Source: DASUMF01 sp040510575 (GTDB lineage: Bacteria; Actinomycetota; Acidimicrobiia; IMCC26256; DASPTH01). From it: a DNA stretch of 34,303 nucleotides. The stretch is taken from NCBI GenBank assembly GCA_040510575.1, contig JBEVIU010000040.1, positions 1 through 34,303 of the forward strand, read 5' to 3'. The notes beneath the pieces are model-generated. The model saw only the letters and a program-made list of their open reading frames with translations. It made no database searches and was not told the origin of the DNA. The translations under genes were made by a program, and so were the position numbers. Shown piece by piece: positions 15,718-23,526 of the stretch (position 1 is the stretch's first letter; the number at the start of each line of letters is the position of its first letter).

Positions 15718-17175
15718 GTGAACGTCGCCATGATCCTGGAGATGGCGGCCGACGCCCTGGGCGATCGCGTCGCGTTCGGCAGTCTCGACGAGGGCTTCAC
15801 GTACGCCGAGCTCCGCTCCTCCGCCCACGCCGTCGCCCAACGGATCAGCGCGGATCACGCCGACGTCACGTCGGTCGCGCTCATGGAGCCGTTGTCGGGC
15901 CTGGTGCCGGCGACCCTCTTCGGCGCCGCGTGGGCGGGTGTCACGTACGCGCCGCTCAACTTCCGCCTGCCCGACAACCAGATCAACGAGCTCCTCGATC
16001 GTCTGCAGCCGACCGTCGTGTCGGCGCCGAACTGGGTCGAGTCGAAGCACGACGGCCCGATCGAGTTCCCACCAGCGCCCGAGCTCCCTGCGGTCCTGCT
16101 CTTCACCAGTGGCACCTCGGCCGCGCCGAAGGCCGCGATCCTGAGCCACACGCAGCTCATGAGCTACGTGATGAACACCCTCGAGCCGTTCAGCGCCGGC
16201 GAAGACGAATGCGCGCTCGTGTCGGTGCCACCGTTCCACGTCGCCGGCGTGATGTCGGTGGTCAGCTCGACGTGGATCGGCCGCCGCATCGTGCCGCTCC
16301 CCCGGTTCACCGCCGAGGAGTGGGTCGCCACCGTGCGGCGCGAAAACGTCACCCACGCCACCGTGGTGCCGACGATGCTCGACCGGATCGTCGCAGTGAT
16401 GGAGGCTGATCCCGAGGCCCGGATGCCGTCGCTGCGCAACCTGGCGTACGGCGGGTCGCGCATGCACACGTCGGTGCTCGAGCGGGCGCTGCACCTCATG
16501 CCCGAGACCGACTTCGTGAACGCGTACGGCCTCACCGAGACGAGCAGCACCGTCGCGCTCCTCGGGCCCGACGACCACCGGCTCGCCCTCTACAGCGACG
16601 AGCCGATGTTCAAGAAGCGGCTCGAGTCGGTCGGCCAGCCCATCCCCGGCATCGAGATCCGCATCGTCGACGAGTCGGGCAACGAGCTCGAGACGGAGGT
16701 CGCAGGCGAGATCCTCATCCGTGGCGACCAGGTGAGCGGCGATTACGTCGGCACCGACTCCAAGGTCGACGCCGACGGTTGGCTCCACACCGGCGACCGG
16801 GGGTGGGTCGACATCGAGGGCTACCTCTTCTGCGAGGGTCGCGCCGACGACACGATCATCCGAGGGGGCGAGAACATCGGGCCCGCCGAGGTCGAGGACG
16901 CGCTCCTGCAGCACGACGGGATCGCCACCGCGGCGGTCGTCGGCCTTCCCGACGAGGAGTGGGGCGAGAAGATCGCCGCGATGCTCGTGCTCGCACCCGG
17001 CGTCGAGGGACTCGACTTCGACGCCGTGCGCGACTGGGTGAAGGAGCGCATCGGGTCGCTCAAGACGCCGGAGCTGTACGACACCTGCGACGAGCTCCCG
17101 CAGACCGGCAGCGGCAAGGTGCTGCGCCGTCAGGTGCGCGACGACCTGCTCGCCAAGTTCGGCGGCTCGGCCTGA
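15718..17175 (+). CDS. AMP-forming acyl-CoA ligase
   Basis: From the GTG at 15718, preceded by GGGGGGA at good spacing, the product has 485 residues; an ATG 12 bases later is possible. The P-loop is LLFTSGTSAAPKAAILSH, a variant in which the usual Thr-Gly-x-Pro-Lys-Gly ends with Ala. Later motifs are NAYGLTETSSTVAL, DGWLHTGDRGWVDIEGYL, IIRGGENIGPAEVEDALLQH and TGSGKVLRRQV with the catalytic lysine. It should activate a carboxylic acid through an acyl-adenylate to a CoA ester. It lies 40 bases after the desulforedoxin-like pair on the same strand. The N-terminal domain is shorter than in typical FadD enzymes. Substrate is unknown. Confidence 0.9.
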   Translation: MNVAMILEMAADALGDRVAFGSLDEGFTYAELRSSAHAVAQRISADHADVTSVALMEPLSGLVPATLFGAAWAGVTYAPLNFRLPDNQINELLDRLQPTVVSAPNWVESKHDGPIEFPPAPELPAVLLFTSGTSAAPKAAILSHTQLMSYVMNTLEPFSAGEDECALVSVPPFHVAGVMSVVSSTWIGRRIVPLPRFTAEEWVATVRRENVTHATVVPTMLDRIVAVMEADPEARMPSLRNLAYGGSRMHTSVLERALHLMPETDFVNAYGLTETSSTVALLGPDDHRLALYSDEPMFKKRLESVGQPIPGIEIRIVDESGNELETEVAGEILIRGDQVSGDYVGTDSKVDADGWLHTGDRGWVDIEGYLFCEGRADDTIIRGGENIGPAEVEDALLQHDGIATAAVVGLPDEEWGEKIAAMLVLAPGVEGLDFDAVRDWVKERIGSLKTPELYDTCDELPQTGSGKVLRRQVRDDLLAKFGGSA

Positions 17176-17213
17176 TCACTGGGCCTGATCGTTGGGCCTG
17201 ACTGATCGATCAG
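17169..17213. repeat. Three 13-bp tandem units around the ligase stop codon, ending in a 12-bp palindrome
   Basis: GGCCTGATCACTG, GGCCTGATCGTTG and GGCCTGACTGATC follow each other with a period of 13. The first contains the stop codon of the ligase. They run into the perfect palindrome CTGATCGATCAG at 17202-17213. The region lies between convergent genes and could have arisen by slippage; a terminator role is weakly supported. Confidence 0.6.
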
Positions 17214-17220
17214 CGGGAGT

Positions 17221-18228
17221 TCAGCGCTCGAGGGACGCGAGGTCGGGACGCGCGGCGATGTTCGCGGCCATGCGGTCGAGTCGCTCGGGATGGCCTTTGA
17301 GCGTGCCGTCGAGGAAGTCGACGACCGCGCTCGCGAGCAGCTCGAAGTGGGCGTTGCCGGGCACCTGGTAGGGCGGCACATGGGTTGCGCCCTCGAGCGT
17401 GAGCATCCACCGCGGTGACGTGAGGTTGGCGCGGTCCCAGGCGATCGACGCGTCGTAGGGGTCGTACTCGTCGCCGGTCTCCATCACGTGCAGGATCGGC
17501 AGGCCCGTGTCGCGCACGTGGGGGTTGTTGCCGTTCTCGAGGTTGCCTGCCATCGCGATCACGGAGCGGACCCGCGGATCGCGGCAGCACTCGAAGAAGC
17601 CCACGCCGAACGCGACCACTTCGCCGTCGGAATGACCGGTCACCGCGATCCGGTCCCCATCGACACGGACTCCGACGTCGTCACTTGCAGGAAGGTCCAG
17701 CACCTGGCTGATCACGAACGACGTGTCGGCGAAGGTCTCCTCGTAGTCGACGTGGCTCGCCCCACCTGGTTCACCGCTGAGGATCGGGTACGTGGGCGCC
17801 GCGACGACGTATCCCGCTTCGGCCCAGCGTTCGAGCATCGGCTCGTAGAACGCGGGCGTGACGGCGTAGCCGTGCGAGAACACCACGAGCGGAAAGGTGC
17901 CGGGCGCGTCCGGGTACCAGAACGACGTGACGAGGGTGCGGTTCGGCGCACCCGGCGCGCCGCCGTTCGCCGATGTCGAGCGCGTCGAGTCGACGAAGGT
18001 GCGCGTCGCGGTGGCGACCGGGTAGGTGCGGTCGATCTCGAGCGGGCTCAGCGCCGCGGATGCAGGATCGGTCGTTGGCGCGCTCTGGGCCGGCACCGCG
18101 CCCGAGGTGGTCGTCGGTGCGCTCGTCGTCACCGTGCTCGACGTCGACGCGGCCGCGGCGCCCACGCGACGCGTCGGTCCGTCGTCCCCGTCGGCAAGCG
18201 CGGCGTAGGCGACGACGAGGGCGATCAC
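17221..18228 (-). CDS. Secreted or anchored alpha/beta hydrolase (lipase / PAF-acetylhydrolase-like)
   Basis: The reading from the GTG at 18228 gives 335 residues. The same frame stays open up to a CTG at 18331-18333 that overlaps the ferredoxin stop, and that upstream stretch encodes an Arg-rich segment and the first half of the membrane anchor. The true start is therefore probably upstream of 18228 and non-standard. After the anchor comes a Ser/Thr-rich linker (about residues 25-60). The catalytic domain has TSFWYPDAPGTFPLVVFSHG with the oxyanion region, the nucleophile elbow TGHSDGEVVAFG (Ser), and His in EGATHVPPY. This resembles dienelactone-hydrolase and PAF-acetylhydrolase-like esterases. 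It would act outside the cell on esters or lipids. It is probably co-transcribed with the ferredoxin. Confidence 0.82.
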   Translation of the reverse strand: MIALVVAYAALADGDDGPTRRVGAAAASTSSTVTTSAPTTTSGAVPAQSAPTTDPASAALSPLEIDRTYPVATATRTFVDSTRSTSANGGAPGAPNRTLVTSFWYPDAPGTFPLVVFSHGYAVTPAFYEPMLERWAEAGYVVAAPTYPILSGEPGGASHVDYEETFADTSFVISQVLDLPASDDVGVRVDGDRIAVTGHSDGEVVAFGVGFFECCRDPRVRSVIAMAGNLENGNNPHVRDTGLPILHVMETGDEYDPYDASIAWDRANLTSPRWMLTLEGATHVPPYQVPGNAHFELLASAVVDFLDGTLKGHPERLDRMAANIAARPDLASLER

Positions 18229-18329
18229 GAGCGCGAGAGCACCGACACCGATCGTGACCCGCCGCCGGCGCCGACGGCGGTGCAGGCGCTGGTCGCGCCG
18301 CGCAGGCGGCTGGGCGTCAGCGCTGGTGG

Positions 18330-18530
18330 TCAGTCTTCAGCGATCGAGATCGCCTGCGTCGGGCACTGACGCACTGCTTCCTCGCAGGCGTCACGACGAT
18401 CGTCGGCAGGGTGCTCAGCGAGGATGTACAGGAAGTCGTCGTCGCGCACTTCGAACACGTCGGGAGCGACACCCATGCAGATCGCGTTGCTCTCGCAGCG
18501 ATCGAAGTCGACGACGACCTTCCAAGTCAT
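18330..18530 (-). CDS. Ferredoxin, 3Fe-4S type
   Basis: The protein has 66 residues. The cluster motif is DRCESNAICMGVAPDVF, with C12 and C18, and C56 followed by Pro in RQCPTQAI. In 4Fe-4S ferredoxins the middle position would be Cys; here it is Asn (residue 15), as in the single-cluster 3Fe-4S ferredoxins that serve actinobacterial cytochromes P450. The VAPDVFEV segment is typical of that group. It donates electrons to a redox enzyme, but no P450 or ferredoxin reductase gene is in the window. The start ATG has only a weak ribosome site. The stop overlaps a possible CTG start of the downstream hydrolase gene. Confidence 0.9.
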   Translation of the reverse strand: MTWKVVVDFDRCESNAICMGVAPDVFEVRDDDFLYILAEHPADDRRDACEEAVRQCPTQAISIAED

Positions 18531-18535
18531 CGAGG

Positions 18536-18567
18536 CCAGCTCATGACTGAAGGGACCAGCTCGTGAC
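18536..18567. repeat. Direct repeat CCAGCTCRTGAC upstream of the ferredoxin gene
   Basis: CCAGCTCATGAC at 18536-18547 and CCAGCTCGTGAC at 18556-18567 are two 12-bp direct copies with one difference, 20 bp apart centre to centre. The distance is two helical turns, so a regulator could bind both on one face of the helix. Confidence 0.45.
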
Positions 18568-18581
18568 AGGAGCGGGAACCG

Positions 18582-19154
18582 TCAGACGTGAACCCGGTTG
18601 CGACGGCGAGCGCCGACCACGAGCACCGAACCGATTGCCAGCGCCGCGATGCCGATCAGCACGTACTGCATCGTGTCGTTGGAACCGGTGAATGCGAGCG
18701 GACGTGCCGCCTGCGCACCGGCAGGCCGGATGCGCACGACGGTGAGGCCGCCGGGACCGCTGCACGTGGTGGTGTAGGCGTTCTCGTTGCCGTAGAGGTA
18801 GCTCACCGAGAGGTCAGCTTCCACGGTGATGTGCACCGGTGCGAACGAGTACGCGTTCCCGACCGGGGCGACCGACTGGTTCAGCACCAGCGGCGTTCCG
18901 AACGGCTGGGCCACGAACAGCTGCACGACCGTCGCACCCGCGGGCACCGCGCCGCTGACGATCACGTCGGCGGGCAGCGAGGTGACGGTGCCGTCGGGCC
19001 CGACTCCCGTGCCGCTGAGCTCGAACGTACAAGTCCCCGGGCTCGTCGGCGGCACGCCGGGCATCGAGCCCGCGCTCGCCACGCCCGCGAGGGCAGCCGA
19101 GGCCACCAGGGCCAGTGCCGTCATGCTGATGAGCTTCCGCACCGAGCTCGTCAC
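18582..19154 (-). CDS. Secreted surface protein with LAFTG sorting signal
   Basis: The protein has 190 residues from a GTG with AGGAGG upstream. Residues 1-28 form a signal peptide ending ASA. The middle is a beta-rich domain with two Cys (C42, C131) that could form a disulfide. Residues 153-157 are LAFTG, followed by a hydrophobic segment (164-181) and a basic end RRRNRVHV. This is a cell-wall sorting signal; the Leu-Ala-x-Thr-Gly form is recognised by class E sortases of actinobacteria. No sortase gene is in the window. The mature domain does not match a family that I recognise. It may be anchored to peptidoglycan on the surface. Confidence 0.8.
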   Translation of the reverse strand: MTSSVRKLISMTALALVASAALAGVASAGSMPGVPPTSPGTCTFELSGTGVGPDGTVTSLPADVIVSGAVPAGATVVQLFVAQPFGTPLVLNQSVAPVGNAYSFAPVHITVEADLSVSYLYGNENAYTTTCSGPGGLTVVRIRPAGAQAARPLAFTGSNDTMQYVLIGIAALAIGSVLVVGARRRNRVHV

Positions 19155-19483
19155 GATGTGCCTCCTCGAAATCCTGCCGAGATCCAGCCTGCCCAGGACC
19201 GGCCGCCTCGGGTGAGTGTAGACCTATCACCACTCTCCGCGGCGCCCTTCATCCTCACACATGGTTCCCGCCTTGTCGAGTTGAAGTGGCGATCGCCACA
19301 CACCATTGCAGCAGAAGGGCTGCGGGGGACACCACGCTGGGTGGTCCCGAAAGAAAACCTCGTCCGGACCGTGGCGAAGGGTGCCGGGAGCCCGTTTGGG
19401 GCCCTCCGCGTAGTGTGCGATCGGTACAGGCCAGTCCCCCGGCTCACGGCGCGCGCCGTCGAGCGCGAGAACGGAGCATCGTC
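19155..19483. promoter_or_regulatory. Divergent intergenic region with perfect 14-bp palindrome
   Basis: This 329-bp stretch separates the leftward LAFTG-protein gene from the rightward dodecin gene and should hold both promoters. GTGGCGATCGCCAC at 19286-19299 is a perfect 14-bp palindrome and a possible operator. I see no credible gene in it. Confidence 0.45.
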
Positions 19484-19699
19484 GTGGACCACACCTACAA
19501 GGTCACCGAGATCGTCGGATCCTCGAGCACAGGCATCGACGACGCCATCCGCAGCGGCATCGGACGGGCATCGAAGACCCTGCGCGGTCTCGACTGGTTC
19601 GAGGTGACCGACATCCGCGGCGCCATGAACGACGGCACGATCGGGTGGTTCCAGGTGACCCTCAAGGTCGGGTTCCGCCTCGAGGACGGCGAGGACTGA
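19484..19699 (+). CDS. Dodecin
   Basis: The GTG at 19484 with ACGGAG upstream gives 71 residues: HTYKVTEIVGSSSTGIDDAI, then SKTLRGLDWFEVTDIRG and a final IGWFQVTLKVGFRLE. This agrees over its whole length with dodecin, a small flavoprotein that forms a hollow dodecamer and stores riboflavin, FMN or coenzyme A. The Trp in LDWFEV corresponds to the residue stacking on the flavin. The longer reading frame from 19286 has no sequence support. It is single-gene and lies opposite the LAFTG protein gene. Confidence 0.95.
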   Translation: MDHTYKVTEIVGSSSTGIDDAIRSGIGRASKTLRGLDWFEVTDIRGAMNDGTIGWFQVTLKVGFRLEDGED

Positions 19700-19716
19700 C
19701 TCGCTCCTGACGGGCG

Positions 19717-20985
19717 CTACCGCTTCGCCGGGGCCACCCGGGCGCAGGCGTACGGCGCCACGACCAGGTACTGCGTCCCGTCACTCTGCACGAGCGAACC
19801 GCACGGCACGGGTTGGGTGTGCATCTCGGGCCAGGTCGAACGCCCGATCGTGCCCGGTACCGCGTAGGTGAACTGCTCGCCGTTCAACGCGTCGAGCAGG
19901 CGCGCACGGGTCAACTGCTTGCCGGTCCGGGCCAGCGCCTGCACGAACAGGTCGGCCGACCAGTACCCCGCGGCGATCGCAGGCGTGAGCACCGTGCCGG
20001 GCGCGAAGGCCTCGACGTCGGCGGCCAGGCGCCGGTTCGCAGCCGAGGTCTCCTCGAACGGCGCGACCGCCGTGAGCACCGTGAGGCCGTTGGCGCGCCC
20101 CGGGTCGGTCGGCACGTAGAACTCCGGCCCGACCACGATCGTCGCCGTCGACCCGCCGGCCGCGAGCTGACCGACGATGTCGGCGGTGCGGCCCGCGACG
20201 GTGAGCAGCACGGCCACACCACCGGGGGCGGGCTGGCCGGGTGGGATCACCGCAGAGGCCGCGGGCGCCAGCGGCACAGTGACCAGCGTGACCGTGCGAA
20301 AGCCCGCAGCACGCAGCGAGCGTCGCGCCTGGGCCGCTCGTGCCGCGCCGGCCGGGTCGTCGTCGGAGAAGACCTGCACCGGCGCGTCGACGCCACCGAG
20401 CGCGCGGCGGAGCTGGATCCCGAGCGGCGACACGGCGATGCGTGTTCGTTCGGTGACCGCGACGCCGGTGAATCCGAAGCCGGCGCGGTTCGCGTACCAG
20501 TCGACCGTCGATGCCGCACCGAAGAACGGCACGCCTGCACGGTCGAGCGCCGCAGCCCCGACCGTGGCACCGATCGTCGGGACCGCCGCGAACACCTCGT
20601 TCGCGAGCTCGGCGGCCGCGCCATCTGCGGTTGCTGCGTCGGGTGCGGCTTCGGTGCGCGAGTACTCGATGGTGCGGCCGGCAACACCATCGCCCCGATT
20701 CGCCCGCGCGAACCGGGCTTGCGCGCCGACGTCGGCACCGAGGGATGCCGCGTCGGTGCCGACGATCCCGGCGACCGTGACGGTCGAGCGGGTGACGCCG
20801 ACTGCGGCGGCAGACGTCGACGCCGCCACCGCCGGCCCGCCGCCGACGGCGACCGACGCAGTGCCGAGCACCACCGCAGATGCGAGCGCGGCAGCCAGCG
20901 CGCGGAGTCGTGAGCGCGTGGGCCGGCGGCGACCGGCTTGCAGCGGGTCTTGTTGCAACGGGCTTCGTTGGACCGGGCTTCGCAC
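19717..20985 (-). CDS. Branched-chain-amino-acid-type ABC substrate-binding protein (copy B)
   Basis: The protein has 422 residues and begins 1 base after the stop of the previous gene. An Arg-rich start is followed by a signal peptide (about residues 26-54) ending AVAAS. The mature part begins ITVAG-like (TVTVAGIVGTDAASLGADV) and continues with ANRGDGVAGRTIEY, the layout of the LivK/Peripla_BP_6 family. It shares the ending PCGSLVQSDGTQYLVVAPY with the neighbour, so the two are paralogs. It would bind a small ligand outside the cell for a Liv-type importer. The ligand is unknown. There is no lipobox Cys, so it may be released or anchored by an uncleaved N-terminus. Confidence 0.85.
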   Translation of the reverse strand: MRSPVQRSPLQQDPLQAGRRRPTRSRLRALAAALASAVVLGTASVAVGGGPAVAASTSAAAVGVTRSTVTVAGIVGTDAASLGADVGAQARFARANRGDGVAGRTIEYSRTEAAPDAATADGAAAELANEVFAAVPTIGATVGAAALDRAGVPFFGAASTVDWYANRAGFGFTGVAVTERTRIAVSPLGIQLRRALGGVDAPVQVFSDDDPAGAARAAQARRSLRAAGFRTVTLVTVPLAPAASAVIPPGQPAPGGVAVLLTVAGRTADIVGQLAAGGSTATIVVGPEFYVPTDPGRANGLTVLTAVAPFEETSAANRRLAADVEAFAPGTVLTPAIAAGYWSADLFVQALARTGKQLTRARLLDALNGEQFTYAVPGTIGRSTWPEMHTQPVPCGSLVQSDGTQYLVVAPYACARVAPAKR

Positions 20986-20986
20986 C

Positions 20987-22234
20987 TCAGCCCCCGACGT
21001 CGACGACCTTGCCGCAGCGGTAGGGCTGGGCGACGGCGTATGCAGTACCGCTGCTCACCACCAGCGAACCGCACGGCGCGGGCTCGTCGTGCGCCGTCGG
21101 GAAGGGCACTGGTCCGACCGCGCCCTTCACGCGATAGGTGAATTTCTTGTTCGCCTTCGCGACGAGCGATTCAGGCGTGAGATTGCGGCCCGCACGTTGG
21201 ACCGCGGCCACGAGGAGGTCGGCCGACCAGTACCCGGCGACCACCGACTGGTCGATCGGTACGCCGGGCGCGATGGCGGTGACATCAGCGACGAGCTGCG
21301 CCATCGGCGGGTTCGTGGACGCGCTCTCGACCGCGGCCGTCGGCAGGAGCACGAGCGAGCCCGTCGCAGCCGCGACGAGGTCGGGCTCGTACTCCACCGT
21401 GTTGGTGAACTGTCCGAGGTACCCGGCCGCCTTCATCGCCTGATGGAGCTGCGCGACGTTCGCGTACGACGCCATCACGAACACCGCGTCGGGCGCACCG
21501 CCCGCGTTCGACGTGAGCACCGCTTGCGCGAGCGCGGCGTAGTCGGCGACCGCGGGGATCGGGAGCGGGCTGGTGCTCGACACGACCTTGAGCCCGGCAC
21601 CGTTCACGCCCGCAGTGACCGTCGTGAGGAAGTACTTCCCGGAATCGGTGCTCTCGGTGACCACGGCCGCGGTCTTCCCCGCGGCCGCGGTGCCGAACAT
21701 CTGCTTCACGAGCAGACCCCACACGTTGCTCGTGGTGCCACCACCGGGCGGGAACGAGCAACCGGTGAACGAGAAGCCCCAGTCGTTCCCGCAGAAATTC
21801 GACGACACCGCCCAGCCGAAGTACGGGACGTGTTGGGCCGAGAGGTCTGGCGCAGCGGCGAGATCCGGAGTGATCACCGGCGCGATCGCGAAGACCTGGT
21901 CGGTCTGCACCAGCGCGGTCGCGACCTGCTTGCCGGTCTCGCCGACACCGGTGTCGTCGCGCATCCCGATGTAGTTGAACGTCCGGCCGTTGACGCCGCC
22001 CTCGTTGTTCGCCCGCTGCAGCCGCGCGCGGGCTCCGATGTCGGCGCCCGGGTAACGGATGAGCTGACCGAGCCCGCCGATGGTGATGGTGGTGTCGGAG
22101 ACGCCGCGCACGGGCGTCGGCGCGGGTGCGGGCTCGGCACCCGACGCGCCCGGGACCAGCGCCGCCATGGTCACGACGACCACCGAAACCGCGGAGACCA
22201 CCAGTGCAGGTGGCGCGAAACGTCGTCGACTCAC
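20987..22234 (-). CDS. Branched-chain-amino-acid-type ABC substrate-binding protein (copy A)
   Basis: The protein has 415 residues. A signal peptide (residues 1-33, ending GASGA) is followed by GVSDTTITIGGLGQLIRYPG and NNEGGVNGRTFNYIGMRDDT, which match the first strands of Liv-type binding proteins. Central and C-terminal segments (GYWSADLLVAAVQRAGRNL and PCGSLVVSSGTAYAVAQPY) are shared with copy B. Its GTG overlaps the stop of the phosphatase gene by 4 bases, so they are coupled. It may feed the fused Liv transporter encoded about 2 kb away on the other strand (inference). Ligand is unknown. Confidence 0.87.
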   Translation of the reverse strand: MSRRRFAPPALVVSAVSVVVVTMAALVPGASGAEPAPAPTPVRGVSDTTITIGGLGQLIRYPGADIGARARLQRANNEGGVNGRTFNYIGMRDDTGVGETGKQVATALVQTDQVFAIAPVITPDLAAAPDLSAQHVPYFGWAVSSNFCGNDWGFSFTGCSFPPGGGTTSNVWGLLVKQMFGTAAAGKTAAVVTESTDSGKYFLTTVTAGVNGAGLKVVSSTSPLPIPAVADYAALAQAVLTSNAGGAPDAVFVMASYANVAQLHQAMKAAGYLGQFTNTVEYEPDLVAAATGSLVLLPTAAVESASTNPPMAQLVADVTAIAPGVPIDQSVVAGYWSADLLVAAVQRAGRNLTPESLVAKANKKFTYRVKGAVGPVPFPTAHDEPAPCGSLVVSSGTAYAVAQPYRCGKVVDVGG

Positions 22235-22743
22235 GCCGCGTCACCGCGCAGGAGGGGTACCAGCGGCGCGAGCAGCGCGTGGATCTCACCCGCGCACTCG
22301 TGGAACACCTCGATGTCGCCCCCTGCGGGGTCGTCGACGTCTTCCCATGCCTCGAGCTCGATGTCGGCGAGGTGCAGCGCAGCCAGGCGATCGGCGAGCG
22401 AACCGCTCAGCGAAGGGAGGTCGCGCGCGAGCCGTTTGAGGGTGCCGGTGCGAGCCGCGGCCTCGGGGTGGCGACGTCGCACGTGCTCGACGTGCTCGCG
22501 CGCCAGCGCCAGCACGAGGTCGGCGTGCTCGAGGTCGTCGTCGACGAGTTGGCGACTGCGATGACCGTCGGTCGACAGACCCAGGCCCTTGATCGCGTCG
22601 GCGGTGCGCCAACTCATGGGCAGACCTTCGATCACGTGGGTGCCCCGCGTCATCACGACGACGCCGCCCGCACCGTCGAGCAGCGCGCCCGCCATCACGG
22701 AGCGTGCTGCGTTCCCGGTGCAGAGCGTGACCACGAGCGGCAT
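22231..22743 (-). CDS. Low-molecular-weight protein tyrosine phosphatase-like protein
   Basis: The protein has 170 residues from the ATG at 22743. The N-terminus VTLCTGNAARSVMAG contains the C-x5-R phosphate loop (C8 to R14) of low-molecular-weight phosphatases and arsenate reductases. A late D-D-P (137-139) supplies the general acid. The family removes phosphate from tyrosine, or reduces arsenate in related proteins; the absence of extra Cys near the C-terminus argues against the latter except for C150. A TAGCAT box 8 nt upstream of the ATG suggests a leaderless start. It is the first gene of a coupled group with two binding proteins, which is an unusual partnership. Confidence 0.85.
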   Translation of the reverse strand: MPLVVTLCTGNAARSVMAGALLDGAGGVVVMTRGTHVIEGLPMSWRTADAIKGLGLSTDGHRSRQLVDDDLEHADLVLALAREHVEHVRRRHPEAAARTGTLKRLARDLPSLSGSLADRLAALHLADIELEAWEDVDDPAGGDIEVFHECAGEIHALLAPLVPLLRGDAA

Positions 22744-22751
22744 GGGCAGCG

Positions 22752-22757
22752 ATGCTA
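22752..22757 (-). promoter_or_regulatory. Putative -10 box (TAGCAT) of the phosphatase/binding-protein group
   Basis: On the minus strand TAGCAT lies 8 nt before the ATG at 22743. It faces the promoter of the pirin gene inside a 57-bp gap. Confidence 0.4.
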
Positions 22758-22788
22758 GGTGGCCGGTCGTGCGCGACCTCGCCGCCGG

Positions 22789-22794
22789 TACGAT
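22789..22794 (+). promoter_or_regulatory. Putative -10 box (TACGAT) of the pirin gene
   Basis: TACGAT lies 6 nt before the GTG at 22801 with no Shine-Dalgarno, indicating a leaderless mRNA. Confidence 0.5.
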
Positions 22795-22800
22795 CGCCCG

Positions 22801-23502
22801 GTGGCCATCGATGTGCGGCGTGCAGCCGAGCGGTTCCACACGAAGACCGAGTGGCTCGACTCGTGGCACAGCTTCAGCTTCGGTCCGCATCACGACCCGG
22901 CGAACACGCATCACGGGCTCCTGCTCGTGAGCAACGACGATGTCGTCCTCGCCGGCCGCGGCTTCGGCACGCACCCGCACCGCGACATGGAGATCGTCAC
23001 GTGGGTGCTGCGCGGCGAGCTCGAGCACCGCGACAGCACCGGCACCGTCGGGATCATCTATCCCGGCCTGGCGCAACGCATGAGTGCCGGCTCGGGCATC
23101 ACCCACTCCGAGATGAACGCGAGCGCCACCGCCGACGTGCACCTGGTGCAGATGTGGGTGCTCCCCGACACCGACGGCATCGCCCCCGGTTACGAACAGC
23201 GGGACTTGAACGAGGAGCTCGCGAGCGGTGAGCTCGTGCCCGTGGCCTCGGGACAGGGCCACGCCGGCGCGGTCACGCTGCACCAGCGCGACGCGGTGCT
23301 GTACGCGGCGAGGTTGGAACCCGGCGCCACGGTGACGATCCCCGACGCGCCGCATGTGCACCTGTTCGTCGCGCTCGGCAGCGCGCGCCTCGCCAGCGAC
23401 GAGCTCGCCGCGGGCGACGCAGTGCGCTTCACCGATGCGGGAACGCCCGAGCTGCACGCCGGATCGGACGGCGCGGAGATCCTCGTCTGGGCGACGGCCT
23501 GA
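22801..23502 (+). CDS. Pirin-family protein (YhhW-like bicupin)
   Basis: The protein has 233 residues from the GTG at 22801. SWHSFSFGPHHDP near the N-terminus and GTHPHRDMEIVTWVLRGELE followed by SAGSGITHSEMN are pirin hallmarks. The first cupin holds the metal ligands H-x-H, a later His and a Glu. The C-terminal cupin is less conserved. Pirins of the YhhW type bind iron or nickel and can show quercetin 2,3-dioxygenase activity; cellular roles vary. The gene is divergent from the phosphatase group and 24 bases upstream of the next gene, which has its own -10-like box. Confidence 0.92.
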   Translation: MAIDVRRAAERFHTKTEWLDSWHSFSFGPHHDPANTHHGLLLVSNDDVVLAGRGFGTHPHRDMEIVTWVLRGELEHRDSTGTVGIIYPGLAQRMSAGSGITHSEMNASATADVHLVQMWVLPDTDGIAPGYEQRDLNEELASGELVPVASGQGHAGAVTLHQRDAVLYAARLEPGATVTIPDAPHVHLFVALGSARLASDELAAGDAVRFTDAGTPELHAGSDGAEILVWATA

Positions 23503-23514
23503 CCACGACCGGCC

Positions 23515-23520
23515 TAGCGT
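23515..23520 (+). promoter_or_regulatory. Putative -10 box (TAGCGT) for the DUF429-like gene and Liv fusion
   Basis: TAGCGT lies 6 nt before the ATG at 23527 and no ribosome site is seen. It would drive the DUF429-like gene and, through an ATGA overlap, the transporter. Confidence 0.5.
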
Positions 23521-23526
23521 CGCCGG

